Shown here: positions 8,996 through 18,569 of the stretch, in pieces
Position numbering within the stretch: position 1 is the stretch's first letter
Layout: each line of letters begins with the position of its first letter
Assembly: GCF_947504105.1 (NCBI RefSeq)
Contig: NZ_CANNGP010000001.1
Span: 186,001-250,000, forward strand
DNA length: 64,000 nucleotides
Reading direction: 5' to 3'
DNA from: an uncultured Tateyamaria sp.
GTDB lineage: Bacteria > Pseudomonadota > Alphaproteobacteria > Rhodobacterales > Rhodobacteraceae
Program-made: the position numbers and the translations under genes
The notes under the pieces: generated by a model
Database searches by the model: none
What the model was told of the DNA's origin: nothing
What the model saw: the letters and a program-made list of their open reading frames with translations, nothing else

Positions 8996-9958
8996 ATGCA
9001 GGACCAAGAGATTCCGTTCGAGCCGGATCTGGCTGATCTGCCCAAGGGTGAATGGCTGTCACGTTTGGCACAAACCGCTGAAGATCAAGGGTTTTTTCAG
9101 CCGCTTGGGCGCAAGCACTTTGCGGCACATATCCGGCGCGGCGACACGCTGGTTGTGACATTCGAATCGGTACAGGGCATGCGCGCCTTATCGGAACGGG
9201 CCGAACCGCTGGGATGGTCCATGGTGCGCGACAATGACTGGTCGCACCTGTGCATCGCGTCGGACGGCGACACGTGGTTTCGCGACCGGCACGTGATTGG
9301 CCTGTTCGATCGCCTGATTGATGACGGCTTTTTCGACGATTTCGAGACCGTCCTGTTTTATGGGGCCGGTCCATGCGGCTATGCGGCCGCTGCGTATTCC
9401 GTTGCAGCCCCCGGCGCGCAGGTTCTGGTGATCCAGCCGCAGGCGACACTCGACCCGCGCGTCACCGAGTGGGACGATCGCTTTATCGAGATGCGCCGCA
9501 CCGACTTTACCTCCCGCTATGGCTACGCCCCGGACATGCTGGACGCATGTGCCCAAGCCTATGTGCTTTATGACCCGGTCGAGACGCTGGATGCCATGCA
9601 CGCGGCCCTCTTCACCCGCGCGGGCGTCACGCAATACCGCCTGCGCAATATGGGCGACACGATCCAAAGCGATCTGATGGCAATGGATGTGCTGCCCGAT
9701 CTGCTTGAAATGGCGGCCGAGGGCACACTGGACGACCTGCAATTCGCCAGGGTCTATCGCGCGCGGCGCGACTACCCCGGTTATTTGCGCCGCGTTCTGG
9801 CCGCGCTGGACCGCAATGAGCGGACGGAACTGACATACATGATGACGCGCAACGTGGTGACGCGTATGAAACGCGCGCCCCGGTTCCAGCGTCGTCTTGC
9901 CGAGATCGAGGTACTGCGCAACACTGCAAATGACATCGCTGTGGGGACCGAGGACTAG
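8996..9958 (+). CDS. conserved hypothetical protein (often labelled PAPS reductase in roseobacters)
   Basis: A 320-residue soluble protein with no clear catalytic signature. The most striking part is VLFYGAGPCGYAAAAYSV near residue 120, which resembles an alpha/beta-hydrolase-like nucleophile elbow with G-A-G-x-C-G, followed by PQATLDPRVTEWDDRF. From memory, relatives in Rhodobacteraceae are sometimes annotated phosphoadenosine phosphosulfate reductase, but no PAPS-reductase active-site Cys motif is visible. The ATG is preceded by GAGGATAGAGCG. It lies after the sulfo/glycosyl operon with an 88-bp gap. Function is unknown. Confidence 0.7.
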   Translation: MQDQEIPFEPDLADLPKGEWLSRLAQTAEDQGFFQPLGRKHFAAHIRRGDTLVVTFESVQGMRALSERAEPLGWSMVRDNDWSHLCIASDGDTWFRDRHVIGLFDRLIDDGFFDDFETVLFYGAGPCGYAAAAYSVAAPGAQVLVIQPQATLDPRVTEWDDRFIEMRRTDFTSRYGYAPDMLDACAQAYVLYDPVETLDAMHAALFTRAGVTQYRLRNMGDTIQSDLMAMDVLPDLLEMAAEGTLDDLQFARVYRARRDYPGYLRRVLAALDRNERTELTYMMTRNVVTRMKRAPRFQRRLAEIEVLRNTANDIAVGTED

Positions 9959-9991
9959 AAACCCCGGCCACCCCCGTGCTAACGGCGGCGC

Positions 9992-11023
9992 ATGACCACA
10001 CTCACTCTTGTCCGCCCCGACGATTGGCACCTGCACCTGCGTGACGGCGCAATGATGCAGGCCGTGCTGCCCTGGACCGCACAACACTTTGCCCGCGCCA
10101 TCATCATGCCGAACCTTGTGCCGCCCGTAGTGACCGGCACGCAGGCCGCAGCCTACCGCGACCGGATCCTGTCAGCCTTGCCGGATGGCATGGATTTCGA
10201 GCCGCTGATGACGCTGTACCTAACCGAAGACACAGACGCAGATGACGTTGCAGCAGCTCATGCGAGCGGACTGGTGAAAGCGGTCAAATTGTACCCGGCC
10301 GGCGCGACAACCAACTCCGCCTCTGGGGTGACCAACTTTGACAACGTCCGCCCGGTGCTGGAACGGATGGCCGAGATTGGACTGCCGCTGTGCGTGCATG
10401 GCGAGGTCACGGATAGCGACATCGACATCTTCGACCGCGAAGCGGTGTTCATCGACCGTATCCTTGACCCGATCCGCCGTGCCACGCCCGGCCTGCGGGT
10501 GGTGATGGAGCATATCACGACATCCAATGCCGTGGATTATGCCCACGCGCAGGACGACAGCCTTGGGGCCACGATCACGACGCATCACTTGGTGATCAAC
10601 CGCAACCACATCCTGGCCGGTGGGATCAAACCGCATTATTACTGCCTGCCCGTCGCCAAGCGCGAAGAGCATCGGCTTGCCCTCCGCGCGGCTGCGACAA
10701 GCGGTGAAGCGCGGTTTTTCCTTGGCACTGACAGCGCGCCGCATACGGATGCCAACAAGCTGCTGCCTTGCGGATGTGCCGGCTGTTTCACCGCTCCCAA
10801 CACGCTGCCGATCCTCGCGCAGGTATTCGAGGAGGACGGCGCGCTCGACAAGCTCGAAGCCTTCACATCCAAGAATGGGCCCGCATTCTATGGCTTACCG
10901 ATCAACAACAGCGCCATCACCCTCAGCAAATCCGCACCCGACCTGCCCACCCATGTGGATACCGATGACGGCCCCGTTACCGTCTTCGACCCGGGCTTTG
11001 ATCTGCAGTGGCGCGTTGCCTGA
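9992..11023 (+). CDS. pyrC: dihydroorotase
   Basis: A 343-residue class II dihydroorotase. The metal-binding HLHLRDG is near the N-terminus, the carbamylated-lysine region is [23 protein letters not shown] follows, and [10 protein letters not shown] carries the catalytic Asp. The enzyme cyclises carbamoyl aspartate to dihydroorotate in pyrimidine synthesis. The length matches E. coli PyrC (about 348). pyrE follows 81 bp later on the same strand, separated by a family 1 repeat. Confidence 0.96.
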   Translation: MTTLTLVRPDDWHLHLRDGAMMQAVLPWTAQHFARAIIMPNLVPPVVTGTQAAAYRDRILSALPDGMDFEPLMTLYLTEDTDADDVAAAHASGLVKAVKLYPAGATTNSASGVTNFDNVRPVLERMAEIGLPLCVHGEVTDSDIDIFDREAVFIDRILDPIRRATPGLRVVMEHITTSNAVDYAHAQDDSLGATITTHHLVINRNHILAGGIKPHYYCLPVAKREEHRLALRAAATSGEARFFLGTDSAPHTDANKLLPCGCAGCFTAPNTLPILAQVFEEDGALDKLEAFTSKNGPAFYGLPINNSAITLSKSAPDLPTHVDTDDGPVTVFDPGFDLQWRVA

Positions 11024-11030
11024 TCGATCT

Positions 11031-11069
11031 TCATCTTGCCAAGTAAACTCCCGCCGGAGGCTCCCGCAC
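11031..11069 (-). repeat. intergenic repeat family 1, copy B
   Basis: Read on the minus strand this is a GC-rich inverted repeat (GCGGGAGCC... and GGCGGGAG) followed by TTTACTTGGCAAGATGAAG. It nearly duplicates the tail of copy A at 1986-2033. It occupies the pyrC-pyrE gap, so it lies antisense to both genes and could form a hairpin in their shared transcript. Confidence 0.6.
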
Positions 11070-11104
11070 CTTCCAACGGCGGCACAGCCTGAAAGAAAAG
11101 CACC

Positions 11105-11779
11105 ATGATCCCCACCAGCTATCCCACATCCGAAGAAATGGCCCGGCTGACGGCCCGCATGCTGCTGGAAATCAAGGCCGTGCATTTCAACGCCGCAGAG
11201 CCATTCACACTGTCCTCGGGCCTGCCCAGCCCCGCTTACATCGATTGCCGCAAGCTGATCTCCTACCCGCGTATCCGCACAACGCTGATGGATTTCTTGA
11301 CCGTCACGGTGATGCGCAATGCAGGGTTCGAGGCGTTTGACAACATCGCTGGCGGTGAGACGGCGGGCATTCCATTTGCAGCCTTTGTGGCCGAACGCAT
11401 GGCGCTGCCCATGACCTATGTGCGCAAGAAGCCCAAGGGCCACGGAAAAGGCGCCCGGATCGAGGGCGACATGACCGAAGGCCAGCGCGTCCTGCTGGTC
11501 GAGGATCTGACCACTGATGGCGGATCGAAGCTTAGCTTCGTCGATGCTATTCGCGACACGGGCGCGACCTGTGCCCATACTGCTGTCATCTTCTACTACG
11601 GTATCTTTCCCGAAACGGAAAAAACGCTGGGCGATCACGGCGTGAACTTGCATTCGCTGTGCACCTGGTGGGACGTGCTGGCCGAGGCGAAAGCCTCGGG
11701 CGCATTCGATGCAGCGACCCTGACCGGTGTCGAAGAGTTCCTTAACGATCCGCGCGGCTGGCAAGCGGCGCGCAGCTGA
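11105..11779 (+). CDS. pyrE: orotate phosphoribosyltransferase
   Basis: A 224-residue type I phosphoribosyltransferase that converts orotate and PRPP to OMP. The PRPP-binding motif is [17 protein letters not shown]. The N-terminal [20 protein letters not shown] and the lysine-rich flexible loop [14 protein letters not shown] are those of PyrE. It follows pyrC, so the two pyrimidine steps are probably co-transcribed. A 311-bp gap follows before dnaB. Confidence 0.95.
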   Translation: MIPTSYPTSEEMARLTARMLLEIKAVHFNAAEPFTLSSGLPSPAYIDCRKLISYPRIRTTLMDFLTVTVMRNAGFEAFDNIAGGETAGIPFAAFVAERMALPMTYVRKKPKGHGKGARIEGDMTEGQRVLLVEDLTTDGGSKLSFVDAIRDTGATCAHTAVIFYYGIFPETEKTLGDHGVNLHSLCTWWDVLAEAKASGAFDAATLTGVEEFLNDPRGWQAARS

Positions 11780-11861
11780 GGCATTCCGGCAACTCCGGCG
11801 CCGCGCGGTGTCCGGGCACACTGACACATCTGGATGAATTTGGGGGCAAATGCGAGTTTTC

Positions 11862-12005
11862 TGTGGATAGGTCCGTGTGGACCATGTGTGCATAAGATGA
11901 TTCGAACCGCTACAGCCGTCATGATATCGTGACATGCCTGCCGCATTCCACTATATGTTGATGGGCCCGTTGCCAGGCGTCACGATATGCACAGGCTTAT
12001 CCCCG
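11862..12005. promoter_or_regulatory. cluster of DnaA-box-like 9-mers upstream of dnaB
   Basis: This is most of the notable content in the 311-bp pyrE-dnaB gap. Near-matches to the DnaA box TTATCCACA are CTATCCACA (minus, 11862-11870), TTATGCACA (minus, 11887-11895), and TTATCCCCG (plus, 11997-12005). The first two differ at one position and the third at two. A weaker ATATGCACA lies near 11985. They might let DnaA control dnaB. Short motifs like these occur by chance, so this is tentative. Confidence 0.35.
11924..11988. repeat. widely spaced 10-bp inverted repeat in the dnaB upstream region
   Basis: ATATCGTGAC at 11924-11933 is perfectly inverted as GTCACGATAT at 11979-11988, with a 45-base spacer. 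It lies between the DnaA-box-like sites. Paired operator half-sites or a looped hairpin are possible; no known regulator motif is recognised. Confidence 0.4.
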
Positions 12006-12090
12006 CATATTTCCCGATGGCCCTTGTGACAGTGCTGTGACATCCCCCGGCGTTACGGGGACAGCAGAAAAACGAGCAGAGAGTGGGGCG

Positions 12091-13584
12091 ATGAACGAGA
12101 TTGCAGCAATCAATCCGACCGGGGTAGCGGTTCAGGATGCCGAGACCATGCCCCACTCGATCGAGGCCGAGCAGCAGTTGCTGGGCGCGATCCTGACCAA
12201 CAACGACATTTATGACCGTGTCGCGGCGATCATCAACCCGTCCCATTTTTACGACCCTGTGCACGCACGCATCTTCGAGATTTCGGCGGCCCGGATCGCC
12301 AAGAACAATCTCGCAAGCCCCGTGACGCTCAAGGCGTTCATGGAGGAGGATGAGGGGCTGAAGGAACTGGGCGGTCCAGCCTACCTTGCCCGTCTTGCGG
12401 GGGCCGCCATCAGCGCCTTTGCCGTGCGCGACTATGCGCAGATGATCTATGACCTTGCCGTGCGTCGAGACCTAATCCAACTGGGGCGCGACATCAGCGC
12501 CAAGGCGGCCAAGGTCGATGTCGCCTCGGAGCCCAAGGAACAAATCGTTGAGGCCGAACAGGCGCTTTACAAGCTGGCTGAGCAGGGCACATCCGAGGGT
12601 GGGTTTCAAAGCTTTCTCAAGGCCGTAACTGACGCAGTTAATGTTGCCAACGCGGCCTATCAGTGTGAAGGCGGGCTTGCGGGCATCTCTACCGGCTTGA
12701 TCGATATGGACAAGAAGTTGGGCGGGCTGCACCCGTCGGATTTGCTGATCCTTGCAGGTCGTCCGTCCATGGGGAAAACCTCGCTCGCCACCAATATCGC
12801 GTTCAACATCGCCAAGGCCTACAAGAAGGGTCTGAAACCGGACGGGTCCGAGGGATCCATCGAGGGTGGTGTCGTGGGCTTCTACTCGCTCGAAATGAGC
12901 GCCGAGCAGCTCGCCGCACGTATCCTGTCCGAGGCAGCCGAAGTGCCGTCCGAAAACATTCGTCGTGGTGACATGACCGAGGCCGAGTTCCGGCGCTTCG
13001 TGGACGCGGCCAAACAACTCGAAGCCTGCCCGCTCTATATTGACGACACTGCCGCCATCCCGATTGCACAGCTGTCCGCGCGCGCGCGCCGGTTGAAGCG
13101 GACGCACGGGCTGGATGTGCTGATTGTTGACTACCTGCAACTGGTGCGCGGTGTGTCCGAAAACCGTGTGCAGGAGATTGGCGAGATATCCATGGGCCTC
13201 AAGGCCATCGCCAAAGAGCTGAACATCCCCGTCATCGCGCTGTCGCAGCTTTCGCGTCAGGTCGAAAACCGGGAGGACAAGCGCCCGCAGCTGTCGGACC
13301 TTCGGGAATCGGGATCGATCGAGCAGGACGCCGACGTGGTCATGTTCGTGTTCCGCGAAGAGTACTACAAGGAACGTGAGAAACCGGGCGATCACGATCT
13401 GGAAGCCATGGCAAAATGGCAGGAAGAGATGGAACGCCTGCACGGTCGCGCGGAAGTCATCATTGGCAAGCAGCGTCACGGCCCGATTGGCACAGTAGAC
13501 CTGAGTTTCGAAGGACGCTTCACGCGTTTTGGCAATCTGGTACAGCCGTGGCAGCAGGGTGGCGGTGGCGACGCCGGGTTCTGA
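12091..13584 (+). CDS. dnaB: replicative DNA helicase DnaB
   Basis: A 497-residue hexameric helicase that unwinds DNA at the fork. The N-terminal domain has PHSIEAEQQLLGAIL. The RecA-like domain has Walker A GRPSMGKTS at about 223-231, VDYLQLVRG, and the DRDLRESG-like SDLRESGSIEQDADVVMF. The C-terminal GKQRHGPIGTVDLSFEG is also typical. The ATG at 12091 is chosen because the conserved N-terminus begins shortly after and GAGAGTGGGG stands upstream; an ATG-like start at 12037 would add 18 unconserved residues. It appears to have its own upstream control region. Confidence 0.96.
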   Translation: MNEIAAINPTGVAVQDAETMPHSIEAEQQLLGAILTNNDIYDRVAAIINPSHFYDPVHARIFEISAARIAKNNLASPVTLKAFMEEDEGLKELGGPAYLARLAGAAISAFAVRDYAQMIYDLAVRRDLIQLGRDISAKAAKVDVASEPKEQIVEAEQALYKLAEQGTSEGGFQSFLKAVTDAVNVANAAYQCEGGLAGISTGLIDMDKKLGGLHPSDLLILAGRPSMGKTSLATNIAFNIAKAYKKGLKPDGSEGSIEGGVVGFYSLEMSAEQLAARILSEAAEVPSENIRRGDMTEAEFRRFVDAAKQLEACPLYIDDTAAIPIAQLSARARRLKRTHGLDVLIVDYLQLVRGVSENRVQEIGEISMGLKAIAKELNIPVIALSQLSRQVENREDKRPQLSDLRESGSIEQDADVVMFVFREEYYKEREKPGDHDLEAMAKWQEEMERLHGRAEVIIGKQRHGPIGTVDLSFEGRFTRFGNLVQPWQQGGGGDAGF

Positions 13585-13620
13585 TCACAAGGGCGCGCTG
13601 CGCACGCCCCCAATGCTTTT

Positions 13621-13673
13621 AGGGGCTCTGCCCCCGCCTTCGGCGTCCCCGAGGTATTTTTAGCCAGAAGAAG
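13621..13673 (+). repeat. intergenic repeat family 1, copy C
   Basis: The element runs AGGGGCTCTGCCCCC, then GCCTTCGGCGTCCCCGAGG, then TATTTTTAG and CCAGAAGAAG. The GC-rich part can form two small hairpins (GGGGC-TCT-GCCCC and GCC-TTC-GGC). It has the same order as the other copies: GC hairpin, CCCCG-AGG, T-run, purine-rich GAAG tail. It follows dnaB and could end its transcript. Confidence 0.6.
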
Positions 13674-13728
13674 CTGTATGGCCGCGTTGTGATTGGACAG
13701 AGTCACACTTGCCCGGCACAGTATCAAC

Positions 13729-14517
13729 ATGCGCTGGCTTCTTGTTTTCTTGGTTTGTTTTGGCTCGGTCGTGCATGCGCAGGAGCAGATCGAAGTAGAT
13801 GTGGAGCTGTTCCTCGCCGTTGATGTCAGCCGCTCCATGCAGCCATATGAGCTTGAAATCCAGCGACGCGGCTATGCCGCTGCCCTTCAAGCGGCCGAGG
13901 TGCAGGCCGCCATCACGAGCGGGTTTCTGGGTCGGATCGCAATCACCTATGTTGAATGGGCCGGGACACATGATCAGCGCATCATTGTACCTTGGACCGT
14001 TTTGGCCACCCCGGAAGATGCAGTCGCAATTGCGGGTCAGATCACAGCCCATTTTGACGATGCGATGCGCCGCACTTCGATTTCCGGAGCGTTGATGCAC
14101 GCCGCTGAGAGCATTGACCGGAACGCATTTGATGGTTTGCGCAGGGTTATTGATGTGTCAGGGGACGGCCCGAACAACATGGGGCGTCCGGTCACTCTGG
14201 CCCGAGATGCCGTTCTGGCGCGAGGCATCACGATCAACGGACTGCCATTGATGACGCAGGATGACGGATTTACGTCCCGGTGGAATATTCCCGATCTTGA
14301 TGCGTACTACACCGCATGTGTCATTGGCGGCACCGGTGCCTTTGTCGTGCCCGTTGCGGATTGGGCGGAATTTGAGGATGCGGTGCGGCGTAAACTGGTG
14401 CTTGAAATAGCCGGGCAGCCCGCGCGGCTGTGGCGTGCCCAGGCCACAGCACCCTATAACTGCCTGATCGGAGAGGAAATCTGGGAACGCAATCGCGACA
14501 TCTTTGCGCTGCCTTAA
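13729..14517 (+). CDS. secreted DUF1194 (VWA-like) protein
   Basis: A 262-residue protein with a short signal peptide, [18 protein letters not shown]. The mature part starts [19 protein letters not shown], which contains a MIDAS-like [18 protein letters not shown] further on is the other DUF1194 hallmark. The family is common in Rhodobacteraceae and of unknown role; a VWA-like fold and metal binding are inferred. The ATG at 13729 is preferred over an in-frame ATG at 13693 because it starts the signal peptide directly. It follows a family 1 repeat and precedes alr on the same strand. Confidence 0.85.
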   Translation: MRWLLVFLVCFGSVVHAQEQIEVDVELFLAVDVSRSMQPYELEIQRRGYAAALQAAEVQAAITSGFLGRIAITYVEWAGTHDQRIIVPWTVLATPEDAVAIAGQITAHFDDAMRRTSISGALMHAAESIDRNAFDGLRRVIDVSGDGPNNMGRPVTLARDAVLARGITINGLPLMTQDDGFTSRWNIPDLDAYYTACVIGGTGAFVVPVADWAEFEDAVRRKLVLEIAGQPARLWRAQATAPYNCLIGEEIWERNRDIFALP

Positions 14518-14573
14518 GCCCATATCGCATTTTCCTCTTCACCAATGCGCGTCGTCCTGCCAAACAGCCGGTC

Positions 14574-15608
14574 ATGACATCTGCGACCCTATCCATCGAC
14601 CTCGGCGCGCTTGTGCGCAATTGGCAATCCCTTGATGCACTCAGCGCGTGCGAAACCGGTGCGGTGGTCAAAGCCAATGGATATGGGCTGGGTGCGCCCG
14701 TCGTGGGCCGCGCCCTTGTACGCGCTGGCGTGCGCAGCTTTTTCGTGGCCACGGCTGAGGAAGGCAACACGCTGCGCGGGGCGATTGGTCAGGGTCCGGC
14801 GATCTACGTCTTTTCCGGCCACATGGCTAGCGATACCAACGCGATCCGCGAAGCCGCGTTGACCCCGTTGCTCAACTCCGTTGACCAGATGCTGCGCCAT
14901 GTCGAGGCGTTGCCGGGTGCGCCCTTCGGCATTCAACTGGACAGCGGGATGAACCGCCTGGGTATGGAGCCCGCCGAATGGTCCGCCGTACGCGACATTG
15001 CAATTGCCCAAGGTCCTGCGCTGATCATGTCGCATCTGGCCTGCGCGGATGAGCCTGATCACCCGATGAATGCAAGGCAATTGTCCGAGTTCCGTGCGAT
15101 GACTGACGGTCTGGACATTCCCCGCTCTCTTGCTGCCACTGGCGGCACGATAATGGGCCCGGATTATCACTTTGACATGACACGTCCCGGCATAGGGCTC
15201 TATGGCGGGCTACCGTTTGTGGATGCAGCCCCGGTGATCACGCTGGATCTGCCGGTCATTCAGGTGCGGGATGTAATGCAGGGAGAAAGCGTAGGATACG
15301 GCAACACCTGGATCGCCCCCCGCGACAGTTGCATCGCCACGGTCTCCGGCGGCTATGCAGATGGGTTGATCCGGGCGATGGGGTCCAAGGCGGTGCTCTT
15401 TGCCGGTGACACGCCCTGCCCCGTGGTCGGCCGCGTGTCCATGGACCTGATCACGGCGGATGTCACCGGATTGAACCACGATCCGGCCGAGCTGCAGTTT
15501 GTGGGCCGTCACCAATCCGTGGACACGGTGGCCGAGGCCGCCGGTACGATTGGTTACGAAATCCTGACCTCGCTTGGCCTGCGCTATCAACGGAGCCTTG
15601 TCGGATGA
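14574..15608 (+). CDS. alr: alanine racemase
   Basis: A 344-residue PLP-dependent racemase that supplies D-alanine for peptidoglycan. The PLP lysine lies in [10 protein letters not shown] (K33). The C-terminal [27 protein letters not shown] and the Tyr of SVGYGNTW match Alr. Its TGA overlaps the ATG of the MlaE-like permease (ATGA), which suggests a cell-envelope operon running through to the PqiA-like gene. Confidence 0.95.
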   Translation: MTSATLSIDLGALVRNWQSLDALSACETGAVVKANGYGLGAPVVGRALVRAGVRSFFVATAEEGNTLRGAIGQGPAIYVFSGHMASDTNAIREAALTPLLNSVDQMLRHVEALPGAPFGIQLDSGMNRLGMEPAEWSAVRDIAIAQGPALIMSHLACADEPDHPMNARQLSEFRAMTDGLDIPRSLAATGGTIMGPDYHFDMTRPGIGLYGGLPFVDAAPVITLDLPVIQVRDVMQGESVGYGNTWIAPRDSCIATVSGGYADGLIRAMGSKAVLFAGDTPCPVVGRVSMDLITADVTGLNHDPAELQFVGRHQSVDTVAEAAGTIGYEILTSLGLRYQRSLVG

Positions 15609-16378
15609 ATTGGATCGCAGCACTTGGACGGGCCACGCTGGGCCTTTTGGCCGCGATTGGCCGGGTTGCCATGTTCTTTGGTACCGCCGTCACGCACTTG
15701 CTGTGGCCACCGTTTTATCCACGCGAGTTGGCACTGTCCCTGTTGAATATCGGGTGGTTGTCACTGCCTGTTGTGGGGCTGACAGCCATTTTCACAGGCG
15801 GCGCGCTGGCGCTGCAAATCTATGCCGGCGGCGCGCGCTTCAATGCCGAGGCGGTGGTGCCCCAGATCGTTGCCATAGGCATGGTGCGCGAATTGGGTCC
15901 GGTGCTTGTCGGGCTGATGATCGCCGCACGCGTCACCTCTTCCATCGCGGCCGAGATTGCGACGATGAAAGTGACCGAGCAGATTGATGCTTTGGTCACG
16001 CTGTCGACCCATCCAATGAAGTACCTGACGGTGCCGCGCGTGCTAGCCGCCACATTGGTCGTGCCATTGTTGGTGGCCGTTGGTGATGTGATTGGCATCT
16101 TTGGTGGTTATGCGGTTGCCACGGGCACCCTTGGGTTCAACGCAGCTGCGTACATCCAGAACACGGTCGATTTCCTGCAAATGCGGGATATTACATCCAG
16201 CCTTGTGAAAGGCGCGGTGTTCGGCTGCATCGCCGCCTTGATGGGATGCTACTTCGGCATGAACTCAGGCCGGGGTGCGCAGGGTGTGGGCCGGGCGACC
16301 AAGGGGTCGGTCGAGGCCGCTGCCGTGCTGATCCTGGCCGCCAACTTCGTGCTCACGGGGGTGTTCTTTTCCGTATGA
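15605..16378 (+). CDS. MlaE-family lipid ABC transporter permease
   Basis: A 257-residue integral membrane protein with about five or six hydrophobic segments and the MlaE/YrbE signature: [20 protein letters not shown], then [20 protein letters not shown]. Such permeases move phospholipids between inner and outer membranes with an MlaF-type ATPase, whose gene follows after 43 bp. No MlaD-like MCE substrate-binding gene is found in the window, which is unusual beside an E. coli-type mla operon. Start overlaps the alr stop. Confidence 0.88.
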   Translation: MNWIAALGRATLGLLAAIGRVAMFFGTAVTHLLWPPFYPRELALSLLNIGWLSLPVVGLTAIFTGGALALQIYAGGARFNAEAVVPQIVAIGMVRELGPVLVGLMIAARVTSSIAAEIATMKVTEQIDALVTLSTHPMKYLTVPRVLAATLVVPLLVAVGDVIGIFGGYAVATGTLGFNAAAYIQNTVDFLQMRDITSSLVKGAVFGCIAALMGCYFGMNSGRGAQGVGRATKGSVEAAAVLILAANFVLTGVFFSV

Positions 16379-16421
16379 CCCAGAACACGCCCTCTTTTAT
16401 GTTCGTCAAAGGCCCTGCCAG

Positions 16422-17171
16422 ATGATCACACTCGACAACATCCACAAAAGCTTTGGCGACAATCACGTTCTACGCGGTGTTGATCTGCATGTCGCGCGCG
16501 GCACGTCGATGGTGATCATCGGCGGGTCCGGCACCGGCAAGTCCATCACGATCAAGACCATCCTTGGCCTTGTCGCACCCGAGACGGGCACGATCACGGT
16601 TGATGGGCAAGACGTCAGCAAGACGGGCGACCGGGATGCCTTTCTGGCCCGGTTCGGGATGCTGTTTCAGGGGGCCGCCCTGTTTGACTCCCTGCCCGTC
16701 TGGCAGAACGTCGCCTTTCGCCTGCTGCGCGGCAGCCTTGCGCGCCCCAAGGCCGAGGCACACGAGATTGCCATCGAGAAACTGCGCCGTGTGGGACTGA
16801 CGCCGGATGTGGCGGATCGTCTGCCCGCCGAACTGTCGGGCGGGATGCAGAAACGTGTGGGGCTGGCGCGGGCCATTGCGGCAGAACCCGAGATCATCTT
16901 TTTTGACGAACCGACCACCGGACTTGATCCGATCATGGCGGGCGTCATCAACGACCTCATCCGCGAGATCGTGACCGAGATGGGCGCGACCACGATGACG
17001 ATCACCCATGACATGACCTCCGTGCGGACCATTGCCGACAACGTGGCGATGCTGCACGGGGGCAAGATCCGCTGGACAGGTCCCGTGTCCGACATCGATG
17101 CGGCCACTGATCCATACGTCGATCAGTTCATTCATGGCCGGGCAGAAGGGCCGATCGAAACCGTCCGCTGA
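16422..17171 (+). CDS. MlaF-family ABC transporter ATP-binding protein
   Basis: A 249-residue ABC ATPase. Walker A is GGSGTGKSITIKT, the signature is LSGGMQKRVGLARAIA, and Walker B is IIFFDEPTTGLDPIMAGVIN, where DPIM is typical of the MlaF group. It energises the MlaE-like permease encoded just upstream. The neighbouring PqiA-like gene starts 9 bp after it, in keeping with a lipid or membrane-integrity role. Confidence 0.9.
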   Translation: MITLDNIHKSFGDNHVLRGVDLHVARGTSMVIIGGSGTGKSITIKTILGLVAPETGTITVDGQDVSKTGDRDAFLARFGMLFQGAALFDSLPVWQNVAFRLLRGSLARPKAEAHEIAIEKLRRVGLTPDVADRLPAELSGGMQKRVGLARAIAAEPEIIFFDEPTTGLDPIMAGVINDLIREIVTEMGATTMTITHDMTSVRTIADNVAMLHGGKIRWTGPVSDIDAATDPYVDQFIHGRAEGPIETVR

Positions 17172-17180
17172 TTCCCACCC

Positions 17181-17663
17181 GTGCTTGACATGCCACCCGT
17201 GGCCCGGCCACCTGCCGCCATGCATCGCTGGATCAATTTGTCCCTGCTCGTCCTGTTCCCGGTCTCGTGGTTTGCGCCACTGCTCAAGGCCGGGCTGCTG
17301 CCACTTTTCAAACTGAAAGAGATTTCGGTTCTGACCGGTCTTCAATCACTTTGGAGCACGGATATCTTCCTTGCGCTTGTCGTGGCGGTCTTTGCACTGC
17401 TGGCACCGATGGCCAAGACCATCGGGCTTGCACTGCTGCATTGGAACATGGCCAGCCCACGCCTTGCCCCCACGCTGCGGATCATGGGGAAACTGGCAAT
17501 GGCAGACATCTTTCTGATCGCGATCTATATCACGGTGGCTAAGGGGGTCGGCGTTGGGCGGCTCGAAGTGGCGTGGGGTCTGTATCTGTTTACCGCGTGC
17601 ATTCTGGTATCGCTTTGGGTCGGCGTTCGAACTGAAAGAATCGTATCCAGCCACGGTGATTGA
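17181..17663 (+). CDS. paraquat-inducible protein A-like membrane protein
   Basis: A 160-residue protein with about four transmembrane segments (for example LSLLVLFPVSWFAPLL and LALVVAVFALLAPM) and the PqiA-domain feature LRIMGKLAMADIFLIAIYI. It is a single-domain version; E. coli PqiA has two such domains. The predicted start is GTG at 17181, 9 bp after the ATPase gene, but ATG at 17190 or 17220 is also possible since no strong ribosome site is visible. Proteins of this family work with MCE lipid transporters, which fits its neighbours. Confidence 0.8.
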   Translation: MLDMPPVARPPAAMHRWINLSLLVLFPVSWFAPLLKAGLLPLFKLKEISVLTGLQSLWSTDIFLALVVAVFALLAPMAKTIGLALLHWNMASPRLAPTLRIMGKLAMADIFLIAIYITVAKGVGVGRLEVAWGLYLFTACILVSLWVGVRTERIVSSHGD

Positions 17664-17780
17664 TGCGAAAGCGGAAACAGTCCGTGTTTTGCAGTCCGCA
17701 CATTCACCACTTTTTGACTGTATTTTCCGACCCTTATGGATATGCTGCAAGGATTAGTGCGTCTTCTGGGGGGAAGGCTA

Positions 17781-18530
17781 ATGAAACAAGTGATTTTCGC
17801 GGCGCAAGTTCTTGCCGCAACCATGCGACGGCTCGCGCTTTTTCTTTTTGCTGCGCTCGCACTTGGATTGATTGTCACAACTGGGATGGCTGCGGCAGGC
17901 TTTTGGCCGTGGATTGACCTTTCGGTTACTTGGAATGGCGCGCCAGTTGCCCAAGCTGGAATGATCGCTCAAATCGGGCTGACTGTCCTTGCAGTTGCCT
18001 TGTGTTTTTTCCTGCCAACAAACATGCGCATCATGCAGCTTGAAAACTCGCACCGGCAATTCAGTGTTGGCGTCGATGACATCACCCGTGCCTATCACGC
18101 TGCACATCACGCGGATCGCAGCGGCACCTTTGACCTGAGTGACGCGTTTGAAAGCACGCGGGATCGCCTTGCCTTTCTGCGGGATCATCCTGATCTGGGC
18201 ATGCTCGAACCCGAGCTGCTGGAACTGGCCGCCAAGATGTCCCACATCAGCCGCGACTTGGCCGAAGCCTATTCCGACACCAAGGTCGCACGGGCGCGCT
18301 CCTTCCTTCAGGAGCGTCAGTTCGAGATTGAGCAGTTTAACGACCGACTGGAGCAAGCCAAGGCCATTCACGGTGAATTCTCGACCTGGATCAACCGGCT
18401 GGAGCTGGAGGAAAACGTGGCGCGCGCCCATCTTGAACGGCTGCTGGACGAGATGGAGCGTCTGCTGCCCGAACTGAACCAACCCGCCAAACCGGCCAAG
18501 GTCACCCAACTTCCCTTGCGCGTCGAATAG
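17781..18530 (+). CDS. conserved membrane protein with C-terminal coiled coil
   Basis: This 249-residue protein has two N-terminal hydrophobic segments (residues about 15-40 and 60-85, e.g. LALFLFAALALGLIVTTGMA). A long charged helical region follows, likely coiled coil (SFLQERQFEIEQFNDRLEQA; LERLLDEMERLLPEL). The start at 17781 has an excellent GGGGGAAGG site; the earlier ATG at 17736 has none. It lies directly before radA, and relatives are, from memory, sometimes labelled DNA repair protein for that reason only. No enzymatic motif is seen. Confidence 0.7.
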   Translation: MKQVIFAAQVLAATMRRLALFLFAALALGLIVTTGMAAAGFWPWIDLSVTWNGAPVAQAGMIAQIGLTVLAVALCFFLPTNMRIMQLENSHRQFSVGVDDITRAYHAAHHADRSGTFDLSDAFESTRDRLAFLRDHPDLGMLEPELLELAAKMSHISRDLAEAYSDTKVARARSFLQERQFEIEQFNDRLEQAKAIHGEFSTWINRLELEENVARAHLERLLDEMERLLPELNQPAKPAKVTQLPLRVE

Positions 18531-18569
18531 GGCTTGCCCGGCCCCGCTGCCGCTGGCAGACCAAGGCGC

